Below the pieces are notes generated by a model. The model was not told where the DNA came from and ran no database searches. It was given only the letters and a program-made list of their open reading frames with translations. Positions 22,746 to 32,715 of a DNA stretch of 64,000 nucleotides are shown here, piece by piece. The DNA is from Lepus europaeus (lineage: Eukaryota; Chordata; Mammalia; Lagomorpha; Leporidae), in NCBI RefSeq assembly GCF_033115175.1, contig NC_084838.1:41643468-41707467 (forward strand), written 5' to 3'. Each line of letters opens with the position of its first letter. Position 1 is the first letter of the stretch. Both the position numbers and the translations under genes were made by a program.

Positions 22746-23324
22746 AGTGGCCTTGATACCAGGGAGGTGTTTCCAGGAGCGGACAGCTGGCTGGCTGCTT
22801 GGATGGTCCAAGAGGGCAGTTGGCTCCCTGCAGCCTCAGGTCTGGTTCTAGATGGAGAAAGAAGGCTATGCCACTTGTAATCAGCATTGCAGGTCTAGAA
22901 ATTGCATCAGGGCTCCAGAGCGGATCGGAGGAGTTGCTGACTCAGTAATCAAATTCCCCGGGAAACTGGTGAGTCAGAAGCCAGAGCGGGGAAGGGCGTC
23001 TCCCTGATGTCAGAGGATGATGGCAGGCGGTTGTGGCTGATGAGTTGTGGCTGATGTGTCGTCTCCAGTGTTGCAGAGCTGCCTCAGGACCCCTTCTCCC
23101 TCCACTGCCGGGAAGGACACGGCCAGCACCATCCTCCCTCCCTCCCTCCCTCCCTCCCTTGTTTCTCGCCTTCCCAACCGGTAGTCAAACTTGTTTTGTC
23201 TTTGTGACAGTGTCATCCAGATGGAATCATACATTATGGATACATGTGTTTTTAGCATATTGTGGTATTTTATAGCTCAGTTGTGTGGTATTTTATAGCT
23301 TATTTTGATTTTTTCTCTCTCTTT
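22746..23324. other. Intron 1, CCTC repeat
   Basis: A (CCTC)n tract of about 27 bp lies at 23131-23159. Two near-identical 16-bp stretches ending gtggctgatg sit at about 23033-23057. No gene recognised. Confidence 0.5.
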
Positions 23325-23683
23325 TTTTAATGGTTTATTTATTTGAAAGTCAGAGTTTACACACAGAGAGAAGGAGAGAGAGGCAGAGAGAGAGACAGAG
23401 AGAGAGAGAGACAGAGAGAGAGAGGTCTTCCATTCACTGGTTCACTCCTCAGTTGGCCGCAACGGCAGGAGCTGTGCCGATCCAAAGCCAGGAGCCTGGA
23501 GCAGCTTCTGGGTCTCCCATGCAGGTGCAGGGGCCCAAGGACTTGGGCCATCTTCTACTGCTTTCCCAGGCCACAGCAGAGAGCTGGATGAGAAGTGGAG
23601 CAGCTGGGACTTGAACCGGTGCCCACATGGGATGCCGGCACTGCAGGCAGCGGCTTTACCTGCTATGTCACAGAGCTGGCCCC
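23325..23683 (-). mobile_element. CSINE, reverse, long (AG)n
   Basis: tttttttaatggtttatttatttg, then a GA-rich run of about 60 bp (23366-23425), then the full body to cagagctggcccc. Confidence 0.9.
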
Positions 23684-23927
23684 AATTCTCATTTTTTATT
23701 TAGTTATTTTTTTAAAAAATTTGATGTAAATTCAAGCTTATAGAAAAGTTTTTAGGCCAATACAAAGCATTTCTGTGTATCTTCTGTATCCTGAAATGTT
23801 GACATTTTACTGTATTTGCTTTTTCATTTCTCTCTGAATATGTGTATATCATATATAGATAAATGAATGCTGGACCATATCCTTTCATCCCTCAATTCAG
23901 TATATATTTCCTAAAAATAAGAATATA

Positions 23928-24176
23928 GCGTTTGACCTGGCAGTTAACATCCCAGTTGGGACACCTGTGGCCTGCCTTGGAATGCATGGATTTGATCCCT
24001 GGTTCTGGCTCCTGATTCCAGCTTCCTTCTGATGTAGACCCTGGGGTGGGGGTGGGGGGTGGGGAGAAGAGGATTGTCCTAGCTGTGAACCAGCAGATGG
24101 GAACCCCCCCCCCCATCTGCTCCCAAATAAATAGGTAAAAATTCAAAGACAAAGTTTAAAAAAAAAAAAAAAAAAC
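23928..24176 (+). mobile_element. CSINE, old, internally reduced
   Basis: A diverged copy with the head gacctggcagttaacatccc, a shortened middle with a G-rich insert (ggggtgggggtggggggtgg), and a tail of 17 A. It splits the L1M relic. Confidence 0.65.
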
Positions 24177-24606
24177 CATAGTATAATTACCAGTCAGGAA
24201 ATTTCATTGAAACATGTCTAATCTCATCTACAGGCCTTGTGAAGATTTTGTTCGTTGTCCCAATGTCCTTTGTAGTAGAAGATTGAAGACCAGGAGTTAC
24301 AGAGTTGTCAATGTCTCTTGATGCTTCCTATCCTGGCACAGTTCCTGGGTGTGTCTGGGTGTTTCCTGGCAGTTACACTGCTGAGGAGTCCAAGGCAGAT
24401 ATTTTGTGGAAGGTCCCTCAGTTTAGGTCTCCTGCTCCCTGTTTAGGCCCAGGCTGTACACTTAGGATGGGAGTACCACTGCACTGGTGCTGAGTTAATC
24501 TCAGTGCAATCTAGAAATACTTGCTGTCAATTTGTTCCTTATTGTGAACTTCGATCATTTCATTAGTGGTGTATACTGTTATTGCATTATTAAGTTACCT
24601 TTTTGC

Positions 24607-24915
24607 CATTTAAAAAAACCATTTATTTATTTGAAAGGCAGAGTTACAGTAAGAAAGAGATGGAGAGACAGAGACAGAGAGATCTTCCTTCTGCTGGTTC
24701 ACTCCCCAAATGGCTGCAGTGGGCAGGGTGGGCCAGGCCAAAGCCACAAGGTTCATCCAGGTCTCCCATGTGGGTTCAGGGGCCCTAGAACTTGGGCCGT
24801 CCTCCACTGCTTTCCCACGTGTATTAGCAGGGAGCAGCTGAGACACGAACTGGCACCCATATGGGATGCTGGCATGCAGGTGGCAGCTTAACTTGCCACC
24901 ATGACACTGGCTCCT
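24607..24915 (-). mobile_element. CSINE, reverse
   Basis: aaaaaaccatttatttatttg to cttgccaccatgacactggctcc, inserted in the L1M relic. Confidence 0.85.
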
Positions 24916-24984
24916 GTTTTGCCATTTTTAATTAAAAGTATCTTATGGGTATGTACTTTGAGATTATGTTATTCCTCAAACTTT

Positions 24985-25346
24985 CATCTGTTAGGTTTAT
25001 TTATTTATTTATTTATTTTTCACAGGCAGAGTTAGTGAGAGAGAGAGAGAGAGAGAGAGAGAAAGGTCTTCCTTTTTCCGTTGGTTCACCCCCCAAGTGG
25101 CCGCTGATCAGTGCTACGCTGATCCAAAGCCAGGAGTCAGGTACTTCCTCCTGGTCTCCCATGCGGGTGCAGGGCCCAAGGACCTGGGCCATCCTCCACT
25201 GCAGTCCCGGGCCACAGCAGAGAGCCGGACTGGAAGAGTAGCAACCGGGACAGAATCTGGTGCCCCAACTGGGACTAGAACCCAGGGTACCGGCACCGCA
25301 GGCAGAGGATTAGCCTAGTGAGCCGTGGCGCCAGCCCATCTGTTAG
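24985..25346 (-). mobile_element. CSINE, reverse, with target duplication
   Basis: The element proper is 24995-25336. CATCTGTTAG occurs at 24985-24994 and 25337-25346, and removing one copy restores the continuous L1M sequence. Young subfamily body, with an ATTT-rich tail. Confidence 0.92.
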
Positions 25347-25407
25347 TTTTTTTAGCATCTATTAATGATTCTTGTCTCAATCATTCAATATAGTAGTTGG
25401 TGATTTT

Positions 25408-25480
25408 TTTTTTTAAAGATTTTTATTTATTTGAAAGGTAGCATTACAGATAGTGAGAGGGAGAGATAGAGGGCTCGTGT
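25408..25480 (-). mobile_element. CSINE fragment, 5'-truncated
   Basis: Only the tail and (GA)n end are present (tttttttaaagatttttatttatttg to gagagatagaggg). The body and head are absent. Confidence 0.75.
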
Positions 25481-25965
25481 GCTGGTTCTGCCAGAGAATA
25501 CTCCGTGATGTTTATCCATCCGGGTTTTTCTCTCTCCCTGCCATAATGAGAGAATCTAGACTGCTTCCAACACTGCTTTCCACAAACACTGCCGTAAGGA
25601 ACATTCTTGTGCTGTCGTGTATGTGAGTGTGTGTATGCGTGTGTGAGTGTGTGTGTACGTGTGTATGTTGCTTTGGGAGTGCCAGATACTAAGTAGCTCC
25701 AGAGTGGCCGCCCCAGTTTACATTTCCCTCAGCAGAGCATGACAGTTTCTGTCTTGCCACAGATACTTGTCTTCGTATTTCTTGCCAAAATAATAACTGT
25801 GCTGGGATAGCTCTTTTTGTTTTAACTCGCTTCTCCCCGATGGCTCATGAGCTCAAGCATTTCTTGATGGGCTTTGTGGCCTTCGGGATCCCTCTTTGGT
25901 AAATCACGTCGCTGTAGCAAATCTTAGTTGTGGCCAGTTGGGGAGGGAACCATCGGATGGAAGAC

Positions 25966-25997
<32 letters not shown>

Positions 25998-26513
25998 CTC
26001 CTCTCTGTGTAACTCTGACTTTCAAATAAATAAATAAACCTAAAAACAAAAACAAAAACAAAAACAAAAAAAACAAAAAAACCAGGGCTGGCGCTGTGGC
26101 GCAGCGGGTAAAGCTGCCACCTGCAGTGCCGGCATTCCATATGGGCGCTGGTTCAAGTTTCAGCTGCTCCACTTCTGATCTAGCTCTCTGCTATGGCCTG
26201 GGAAAGCAGTAGAAGATGGTCCGAGCCTGTCTCTGTTTCCCCCCATTGGAGTGCTTAGGTTTTTCTTGATGAGCTGCAGGAATTCCTTACACGTCCTGCA
26301 TGTTAATCTCTTGCTGGTCTCAGATATCACCAGTATCTTTTCTGCATCTGTTGCTTCTCTGACCACTTTGTGCTGTGTTTTGTTTGACCAGAAGACTCTT
26401 GCTCCTGTGTCGGGCATCTCTCGCTAGCAGTCTTCCTTTGACATAACTACATGGTGGGCGTCCTCTGTTCCCCCATGGCTTAGGCACACCTGCTGTCCTT
26501 AGCGGACAGTCTT
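25481..26513. mobile_element. Old LINE-1 relic interrupted by inverted segment
   Basis: 25481-25926 and 26227-26513 read as one L1M-type region: tagactgcttccaacactgc, ccgtaaggaacattcttgtg, ccagtttacatttccctcag, then, after the interruption, gatgagctgcaggaattcct, gttaatctcttgctggtctc and tgtgctgtgttttgtttgac. A (TG)n-rich tract lies at 25616-25668. Confidence 0.55.
25927..26226 (+). repeat. Inverted duplicate of SINE junction, copy 1
   Basis: This 300-bp segment is the reverse complement of 27429-27731. It starts inside one SINE (ttgtggccagttggggaggg), passes through its AAATAAATAAATAAACC tail and a poly(A) tract with C interruptions, then enters the head of a second SINE and stops abruptly at ggtccgagc. 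Outside the (CT)n and A-rich tracts I saw no mismatch to copy 2. Both ends abut L1M sequence, with no target duplication and no complete element. Confidence 0.9.
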
Positions 26514-26850
26514 TTTTAAAATTTTTCAAAGATTTATTTAAACAATATATAAAGGCAGAATTACAGAAAGAAGGAGAGACAGAGAGAGAGGTCTTTTCTC
26601 TGCTAGTTCACTCCCTAAATGGCCGCAGTGGCTGGAGCTGGGCTGGTCTGAAGCCAGGAGACAGGAGTTTCATCCAGATCTCCCATACTAGTACAGAGGT
26701 CCAAGCAATTGGGCCATCTTTCACTGCTTTCCCGGGCCATTAGCAAGGAGCTGGCTCAGAAGTGGAACAGCTGGGATTTGAACCAGTGCCCATGTGGGAT
26801 GCTGGCACTGCAGGTGGAGGCGTAACCTACTATGTCACAGTGCTAGCTGC
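26514..26850 (-). mobile_element. CSINE, reverse
   Basis: ttttttaaaatttttcaaag at the left, and tatgtcacagtgctagctgc at the right. It is moderately diverged. Confidence 0.85.
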
Positions 26851-27257
26851 AGCGGGCAGTCTTGATGACACCTTAGCCTACATTGAGCTTTCTCTGTTAG
26901 GAATGACTTGTGCCTGCAGTAGTATTCATACAGTTAGTTACTCAGCAAACATTTTGTAGGCCAGCTGTGAGTTAGAAATTGTGACGTCAACAACCAGAGG
27001 TGGGGCAGTGATTTGAACCCTGCACTATGACTTGGGTTTGGCTCCTGCAGCCTGTCTGTCAGATGTCTACATCTCTTCTGACAAATGGCCTAAGCAAGTG
27101 CGGAGCAAAGCATCCTCCTCAGCGTCCTGGCGTGGGGGTGGAGTCAAGGTGAGTGTAGCTCTGGAGTTCTCTGGAGGGATGCCCTGGGCTTTCTGCTGGT
27201 CTCAGACTCCAGGCTGAGAAGAGGGCCTAAAGAAGGCAGGGGGACTGCCCCATGCTG

Positions 27258-27258
<1 letters not shown>

Positions 27259-27306
<48 letters not shown>
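27259..27306. repeat. (AG)n microsatellite
   Basis: An uninterrupted AG dinucleotide run of about 23 units at the truncated 3' end of SINE A. Confidence 0.95.
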
Positions 27307-27308
<2 letters not shown>

Positions 27309-27571
27309 GGAGGTCTTCTATCTGCTGGTTCACTTCTCAAATGGCTGCAATGGCTGGAGCTGGGCCAATCCAAAGCCAGAAGCCAGGAGCTTCTTCCAAG
27401 TCTTCCACACAGGTACTGGGGTCCAAGAGCTCGGACCATCTTCTACTGCTTTCCCAGGCCATAGCAGAGAGCTAGATCAGAAGTGGAGCAGCTGAAACTT
27501 GAACCAGCGCCCATATGGAATGCCGGCACTGCAGGTGGCAGCTTTACCCGCTGCGCCACAGCGCCAGCCCT
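27259..27571 (-). mobile_element. CSINE A, reverse, tail replaced by (AG)n
   Basis: The head ends in gcgccacagcgccagccctgg and the body is full. At the 3' side the AAATAAAT tail is missing, and the element passes into about 48 bp of (AG)n (27259-27306) next to unique sequence. Its head half (27429-27571) is included in the inverted duplication. Confidence 0.88.
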
Positions 27572-27658
27572 GGTTTTTTTGTTTTTTTTGTTTTTGTTTT
27601 TTTTTTTTTTTTTTAGGTTTATTTATTTATTTGAAAGTCAGAGTTACACAGAGAGGAG

Positions 27659-27694
<36 letters not shown>

Positions 27695-27731
27695 CTTCCA
27701 TCCGATGGTTCCCTCCCCAACTGGCCACAAC
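27429..27731 (-). repeat. Inverted duplicate of SINE junction, copy 2
   Basis: The probable source copy. It covers the head half of SINE A, the whole boundary, and the A-rich tail and 3' half of SINE B, and it lies naturally inside those two elements. It differs from copy 1 only in the lengths of the (AG)n and T-rich tracts, as far as I could compare by eye. Confidence 0.9.
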
Positions 27732-27955
27732 GGCTGGAGCTGCAAAAATCCAAGGCCAGGAGCCAGGAACAACTTCTGGGTCTCCCACGTGGGTGCAGGG
27801 GCCCAAGGAGTTGGGCCATCTTCTGCTGCTTTCCCAGGCCATAGCAGAGAGTTGGGATCAGAAATGGAGCAGCCGTGTCTTGAACTGGCACCCATATGGG
27901 ATGCCGGTGCTTCTAAGCCAGGGCGTTAACCCACTGTGCCACAGCACCGCCATCC
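27572..27955 (-). mobile_element. CSINE B, reverse
   Basis: The tail is a T-rich tract of about 42 bp with G interruptions, joined directly to the head of SINE A. The body is full and the head is gccacagcaccgcc at the right. Confidence 0.9.
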
Positions 27956-27965
27956 CCCCTGCCCC

Positions 27966-28289
27966 TTTTTCTTAAAGATTTATTTATTTGAAAGGCAGAG
28001 TTACAGGGTGGGGGGATGGGGAGGCAGGAAGGATCTTCCAACTGCTGCTTCATTCCCCAAATGGCCACAGTGACCAGGGCTGGGCCAGCTGAAGCCAGGA
28101 GCTTCATCTGTGTCTCCCAAGTGGGTGCAGGGGCTCAAGCACTTGGGCTGTCTTCTGCTTTCCTAGGTGCATTAGCAGGTAGCAGGGAGCTGGATCAAAA
28201 GTAGAGCAGACTGGAATCAAACCAGTACCCATATGGGTGCTGGCCTCACAGGCGACTGCTTAACCTGCTGTGCCACAATGCCAGCTCTG
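27966..28289 (-). mobile_element. CSINE, reverse
   Basis: tttttcttaaagatttatttatttg to gctgtgccacaatgccagctctgg, the third reverse SINE in a row. It has a purine-rich insert (gtggggggatggggaggc) near the tail. Confidence 0.88.
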
Positions 28290-28290
28290 G

Positions 28291-28940
28291 TATATCTTGT
28301 TTTATTGCATTTTGCAGGTACTGTGTTTTCTATAGATTAAGTTTTGGCAGCCAAGGTAGAGTAAATCTGTTGGCATCATTTTTCCAACAGCTCAGATGAT
28401 TGTTAGCATTTTTTAACAATAAAGTATTATTATTTTTTTAAACAGGCAGAGTGGATAGTGAGAGAAAGAGACAGAGAGGAAGGTCTTCCTTTTGCCGTTG
28501 GTTCACCCTCCAATGGCCGCTGCGGCCGGCGCATCTCGCTGATCCGAAGCCAGGAGCCAGGTGCTTCTCCTGGTCTCCCATGCGGGTGCAGGGCCCAAGG
28601 ACCTGGGCCATCCTCCACTGCCTTCCCGGGCCACAGCAGAGAGCTGGCCTGGAAGAGGGGCAACTGGGATAGAATCCGGCGCCCCAATCGGGACTGGAAC
28701 CGGGTGTGCCGGCGCTGTAAGACGGAGGATTAGCCTGTTAAGCCACGGCGCCGGCAACAATATTTTTTAATTAGGAGATGTACTTGTTTTTAGACATCAT
28801 GCTATTCCATTCTTAATAGACAATACTTTTATATGTGCTGTAAAACCAAAAAAAGTTTATGTGACCCCCTTATTGCAGTACTGGCTTTATTGCAGCAGTC
28901 TGGAACTTGGCCCGCAGAGCTCCTATCTCCAAGGCATGCG
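28291..28940 (+). mobile_element. Tigger1-like DNA transposon relic, split by SINE
   Basis: The two outer parts match a Tigger element in order. The left part (28291-28429) has gttggcatcatttttccaac and gctcagatgattgttagcat. The right part (28760-28940) has agacatcatgctattccatt, cttttatatgtgctgtaaaa, cccccttattgcagtactgg and the terminal ctccaaggcatgc. The transposase interior is absent, so this is a non-autonomous or deleted copy. Confidence 0.75.
28430..28757 (-). mobile_element. CSINE, reverse, young subfamily
   Basis: Sits inside the Tigger relic. It runs from tttttttaaacaggcagagtgg to gttaagccacggcgccggc and is well preserved. Similar AACAATA sequences lie on both sides. Confidence 0.92.
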
Positions 28941-29699
28941 TGTGCCGTCCTTGTCCTTCTGAGAAGCTCACTCAGCTCAGCCCTGCCGTCTGGAAGTGCT
29001 CTACTTTTCAGAGGCGAGAGATGCCGCAGCGTCTTCCTGGTAGTGAGAGCTGTGAGCAAGCGCAGTTTCTACAAAACCCAGCGGAGGGAGTGAGAAGGAG
29101 GCGTCTGCCTTTGGATCGGGACCAAACAAAGCAGGAATTCCTCCTGGGTCTCCACCCCCACCCAGGCCAAGCAGAGGAGCGGGGTCGTGGGGCTTTAAAA
29201 GCTAGTGACTCCCAGGCGCTGTTTCTTGACCCCAGGACCTTGCTGCTCTGTGGCTTCCCCAGTGGCGAAGCTGTCTGCTTGGGTTAGCTCAGGACACGAG
29301 GGAAGTGTCGCGTCCCCAGTCCCAGGGGTTTCCCAGAGGTGTTCCCATGGCTTCTCCTTGCTTCTGCTGCCCCACTGAATTTGGCCGAAGCCAGAGGTGT
29401 GTATGGGGTGCACAGACGTTGGAGGAAGGTTTAGATGAGAGATGTCAAACAGCATTCACTTTTCCACCGCCTTAATCAGTTGATGGCTTCCTGGAGCCCG
29501 AGACTGAGAGGGCTCCAAGACAGAGTCGCCATGGGCACAGCGTAGGGACAGCTGCGGTTCACTCTCCCCTGTGTCGGTACACGCAGGAACATCAGAACCC
29601 TTCGGGGTTATTCAGGAAAAGGTAAGGACAGATTTTCTGTCAATCCAACATCTCTGGCCTTCATTTTCCTTCATGTAAAACGTATTGCTTTTTTTACAT
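28941..29699. other. Intron 1, nothing recognised
   Basis: About 760 bp of unique-looking sequence with no repeat or gene I could name. Confidence 0.45.
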
Positions 29700-30000
29700 T
29701 TTTTTTTTATCTGAATATTTTTGTTTATCTGAAATTGAAGTGTGTATGCACACACACAGAGACAGAGAGAAATCTTCCATTTGCTGGTTTACTCCCCAAA
29801 TGCCCAAATACCCACAATAAGCCATGGCTGAAGCCACTCAGCCCAGAAGTCTGCCCAAGTCGCCCATGTGGGTGGCTGGGACCCAAGCACTTGAAGTGTC
29901 ACCTCCTACCTCCCAGGGTTCACATTAGCAGGAAGCTGGAATCAGCTGGGGCTCGAACCCAGGCACTTCAGTATGGGATGCTGGTTACCCGAATGGCATC
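29700..30000 (-). mobile_element. CSINE, reverse, old
   Basis: A diverged copy: tttttttatctgaatattttt, (CA)n at 29750-29758, then atttgctggtttactcccc and gatgctggttacccgaatgg at the head. Confidence 0.7.
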
Positions 30001-30925
30001 TCTTTTTTTTTGTTTGTTTAAAGAGACTGGGGCTGGTACTGTGGTGTAGTGAATAAAGCTGCCACCTGCGGTGCCTTCATCCCATATGGGCACTGGTTTG
30101 AGTCCTGGCTGCTCCACTTCCAATTCACCTCTCTGCTCCAGCCTGGAAAAACAGTAGAAGATGGTCCCAAGTCCTTGGGCCCCTGCGCCTGAGTGGGAGA
30201 CCTGGAAGAAGCTTCTGGCTCCTGACTTCAGATCAGCTCAGCTCCAGCTGTTGGGGTCATTTGGGGAGTGAACCAGTGGATGGAAGACCTCTCTCTCTGT
30301 CTCTCCCTCTCTGTGTAACACTGCCTTTCAAATAAATAAATCTTTAAAAATAAAGAGACCTTGCCTCAGGTTTATTTGTACAAACAGCACAGAAGGTCAC
30401 TAGCCCCAAGCAGAGAGCAGCCAGAGGTCACATCATTCCTTGTCCTTGCATTGATTGACAGAGACTGTTACCATAGAGCCTTCGTGGAGGCCTGAGCTGG
30501 AACTAGATCTGCAGCTGCAAGTGCAGCCTGGGCTTAGGCCTTGATTTGAGGCTAGCCTTGGTCTTTGGCCAGGATAGCCTAAGACCCTCGGCAATGCTGG
30601 CCCAAGAGTGCTTCCCAAGCATGGAGTGGGCCATGTAGGCAAACTGATCAAGCTTGCAGCTGACACCCTTTGGGGTCACGGGCTTTAACTTCCTTGGGCT
30701 TGACAAGGGCCTTGATAGCCTCAGCATGCACACTCATAGCCTTGGCCTTATTGGCCTGCTGTGTCGTCTTCAGGCCCTTCTTGTTGTGCATCTTTGGCAA
30801 AACGTGTGTTCCTCTACCCCATTGAGAGATTGGTATCTTTGTGATCAGGGTTTCTTGAGGCCATTTCTGTGCCATTTTTGTGAGTGGTTGTGTGTGGTAT
30901 GGTTCTTGGACTTGGCCATGTCTAC
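30001..30925 (-). pseudogene. RPL29: Processed RPL29 pseudogene
   Basis: An intronless copy of ribosomal protein eL29 mRNA on the minus strand. The start codon is at 30919-30917. The first 24 codons match RPL29 ([11 protein letters not shown], then KWHRNG). Codon 25, an Arg in the parent, is TGA at 30847-30845, consistent with decay of a CGA codon. A further deletion shifts the frame before HNKKGLK. The next blocks, [20 protein letters not shown] and [14 protein letters not shown], lie in different frames. The 3' UTR ends in TTTGTACAAATAAACCTGAGGC at about 30390-30363. The poly(A) tract appears as T-rich sequence at 30003-30019, separated by a later SINE (30028-30351). It is antisense to B4GALT1 and cannot encode eL29. 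Confidence 0.9.
30020..30359 (+). mobile_element. CSINE inserted in RPL29 pseudogene 3' end
   Basis: The element is 30028-30351, flanked by AAAGAGAC at 30020-30027 and 30352-30359. It separates the pseudogene's 3' UTR end from its poly(A) tract, so it arrived after the pseudogene. Confidence 0.92.
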
Positions 30926-31544
30926 ACCATATCCCATGGTTCCCGAAGCCCTAAGGGGTATGTTATCTGCTGCGCCCAGTGCCTACCCCAGAAACATGAT
31001 TCTCAAGGCTGCTGTGGCCCTGGTGTGCTGGGATTCTTTCGGGTCTGGTTTGAAGTGGATCCTGCCCCTTTGAGGTAGTGGAGTTTTGCTTTGTTGGCTG
31101 TAGGCTTGGTTCCTTTAGTGATGGCTTCCAGGGCTGAGCGCCACCCCAGGCTTCCCTGGTGTTCTCACCAGCCCCGTCAGACATGCACTTTGGAGTTGCT
31201 CTCTCAAGTTACCCTCTTAGGAGTTTGGCGAAGATGCTGTGTCCGCTGTGGCAACATGAGACTTAGCCAAGGAAACAGCATTTGCATTAGGAGGTTAGGC
31301 CATCTGTTGTTACAAAGTCTCAAATTACAGACCCAGACTAGCCTGGAGGAAAGTTTTTCTAACATTGAAGGTGGAGGGAGGTCCCTGTAGCTCCTGTATC
31401 GGGTGCTATGCCTGGAAAGAACAGACACCTTTGGAGCCCAGGAGTGAGTGTTTTTTGCCCTCATGTTCATTATAGGTGTTTAATTAGAATAAGAATCTTA
31501 GGTTCTAAGGCATCAAGGGCAAGATGGTGCTCTACTCTGTTTGC
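30926..31544. other. Intron 1, unassigned sequence
   Basis: No recognised repeat family. It lies beyond the 5' end of the RPL29 pseudogene and does not match ribosomal protein sequence. It could be an unrecognised old repeat. Confidence 0.4.
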
Positions 31545-31857
31545 TATTTGAAAGCCAGAGTGATGGGTTGGAGTAGGGGGTAGATGGGAAGAGAGAAACA
31601 AAGATATCTTGTATCTGCTGGTTTACTCCCCAAATGGCTACAATAGCCAGGACTGGGCCAGGCCGGAGCCAGGAATCAGGAACTCCATTCTGGTCTCCCA
31701 TATGGGTGACAGGGGCCCAAGTACTTACACAATGTTTTATTGTTTTCCCAGGTGTATTAGCAGGAAACTGGACTGGAAAGCAGAGCAGTTGGGACTTGAA
31801 CCAGCACTCCAATATGGGATGGTGGTGTCTCAAACAGCTAGGCCAACCCCTAACTCA
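31545..31857 (-). mobile_element. CSINE, reverse, old
   Basis: The tail is replaced by purine-rich sequence (gggttggagtagggggtag). The body is identifiable by tggtttactccccaaatggc and gtctcccatatgggtgacag. Confidence 0.78.
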
Positions 31858-32082
31858 GCTTCTTAACTTAGTTGAACAAGTGCTGTGTTCACTGGTTCTG
31901 CTTTGCCAGGAACTGTCCCAAGTGTGGAAAGGAATGGAACACTTGCCCGAAGAGATGGCTAATGGAGGAAGCAGGTGCATAGGGTGTGAAGGGTGTCAAA
32001 AACATTCGGAACTGGCCCTGTGGGGCTTGGGGGATGTTTTAAAGTGAAACAGGTTCTGTTATGTGATCAAAATTGTCAGAGA

Positions 32083-32402
32083 GGTGGGGCCATTATGGGG
32101 CTGCAGGTTGACCTATTGCTAGGGTTGCCTGATCCTATATTGGAGCGCTGGTTCCTATCTCTGCTACTCTGTTTCCAATCCAGCTTCCTGCAAATGCCTC
32201 CTGGGGAGCAGTAAATGATGACTCAAGTTAACTTGAATTCCTGCCACCCAGGTGGGAGACCCGGATGGAGTTCTGGATTTCTAGCTTCAGCCTGGCCGAG
32301 CAGTGACTGTTGAGCCAAACAGTAGATGGAAATCATCTGTCTTGCTCTCGCTGTCATGCTGTATCTCTTTTGTCTGTGTTGCTCTGCTTTAAAAAAAAAA
32401 AA
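32083..32402 (+). mobile_element. CSINE, old
   Basis: A diverged head (gtggggccattatggggctgc), gagcgctggttcctatctct, gggagacccggatggagttc and a short A tail. Confidence 0.7.
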
Positions 32403-32549
32403 TTGTCCTACAAAGTGATGGTCATACACCATAATCCCAGGGTGTACATTGTTTAACTTGGAACCTCAGACTTAAAGAGCTTTGCAGGGGTGAGAGGGAG
32501 GTGATGGTTAATGAGTAAACCTCTGGAGCTCTCAAAATAGAGTCTGGGC

Positions 32550-32715
32550 TCTTGCTTTAACTGTTCCCTGAGAGTGCTTGTTAAGATGCAGATTCCTGGG
32601 CCCCGGCCCCAGGCTGACCAAGTCGTTCTGTCTGTTGTGTAGGACCCCGGAATCTGCAGTTTCACACGCGCCCCTCCATGTCTCTCCTTGCTCTGCACAG
32701 CTTGAGAGCTGCTGC
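32550..32715. mobile_element. MER5A-like hAT MITE relic
   Basis: gcttgttaagatgcagattc followed by ctgggccccggccccagg, a central ccggaatctgcagtttcaca and the end cacagcttgagagctgctg match the order of MER5A, a short hAT-Charlie element. Identified by recall. Confidence 0.65.

Larger units (their letters stand above)
23692..25407. mobile_element. Old LINE-1 (L1M) 3' region, split by SINEs
   Basis: The non-SINE parts (23692-23927, 24177-24606, 24916-24994, 25347-25407) read continuously as an L1M-like 3' region. They include ttatagaaaagtttttaggc, gaaatgttgacattttactg, gtggaaggtccctcagttta, aagtatcttatgggtatg and tttagcatctattaatgatt. Three SINEs listed separately interrupt it. Family is from memory and orientation is left open. 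Confidence 0.6.

Noticed and set aside
27483..27929. Repeated open frames with stretches such as RERERERE and FFFFFF throughout the window
   Set aside because: They are translations of SINE (AG)n and poly(T) tracts in reverse copies, not genes.
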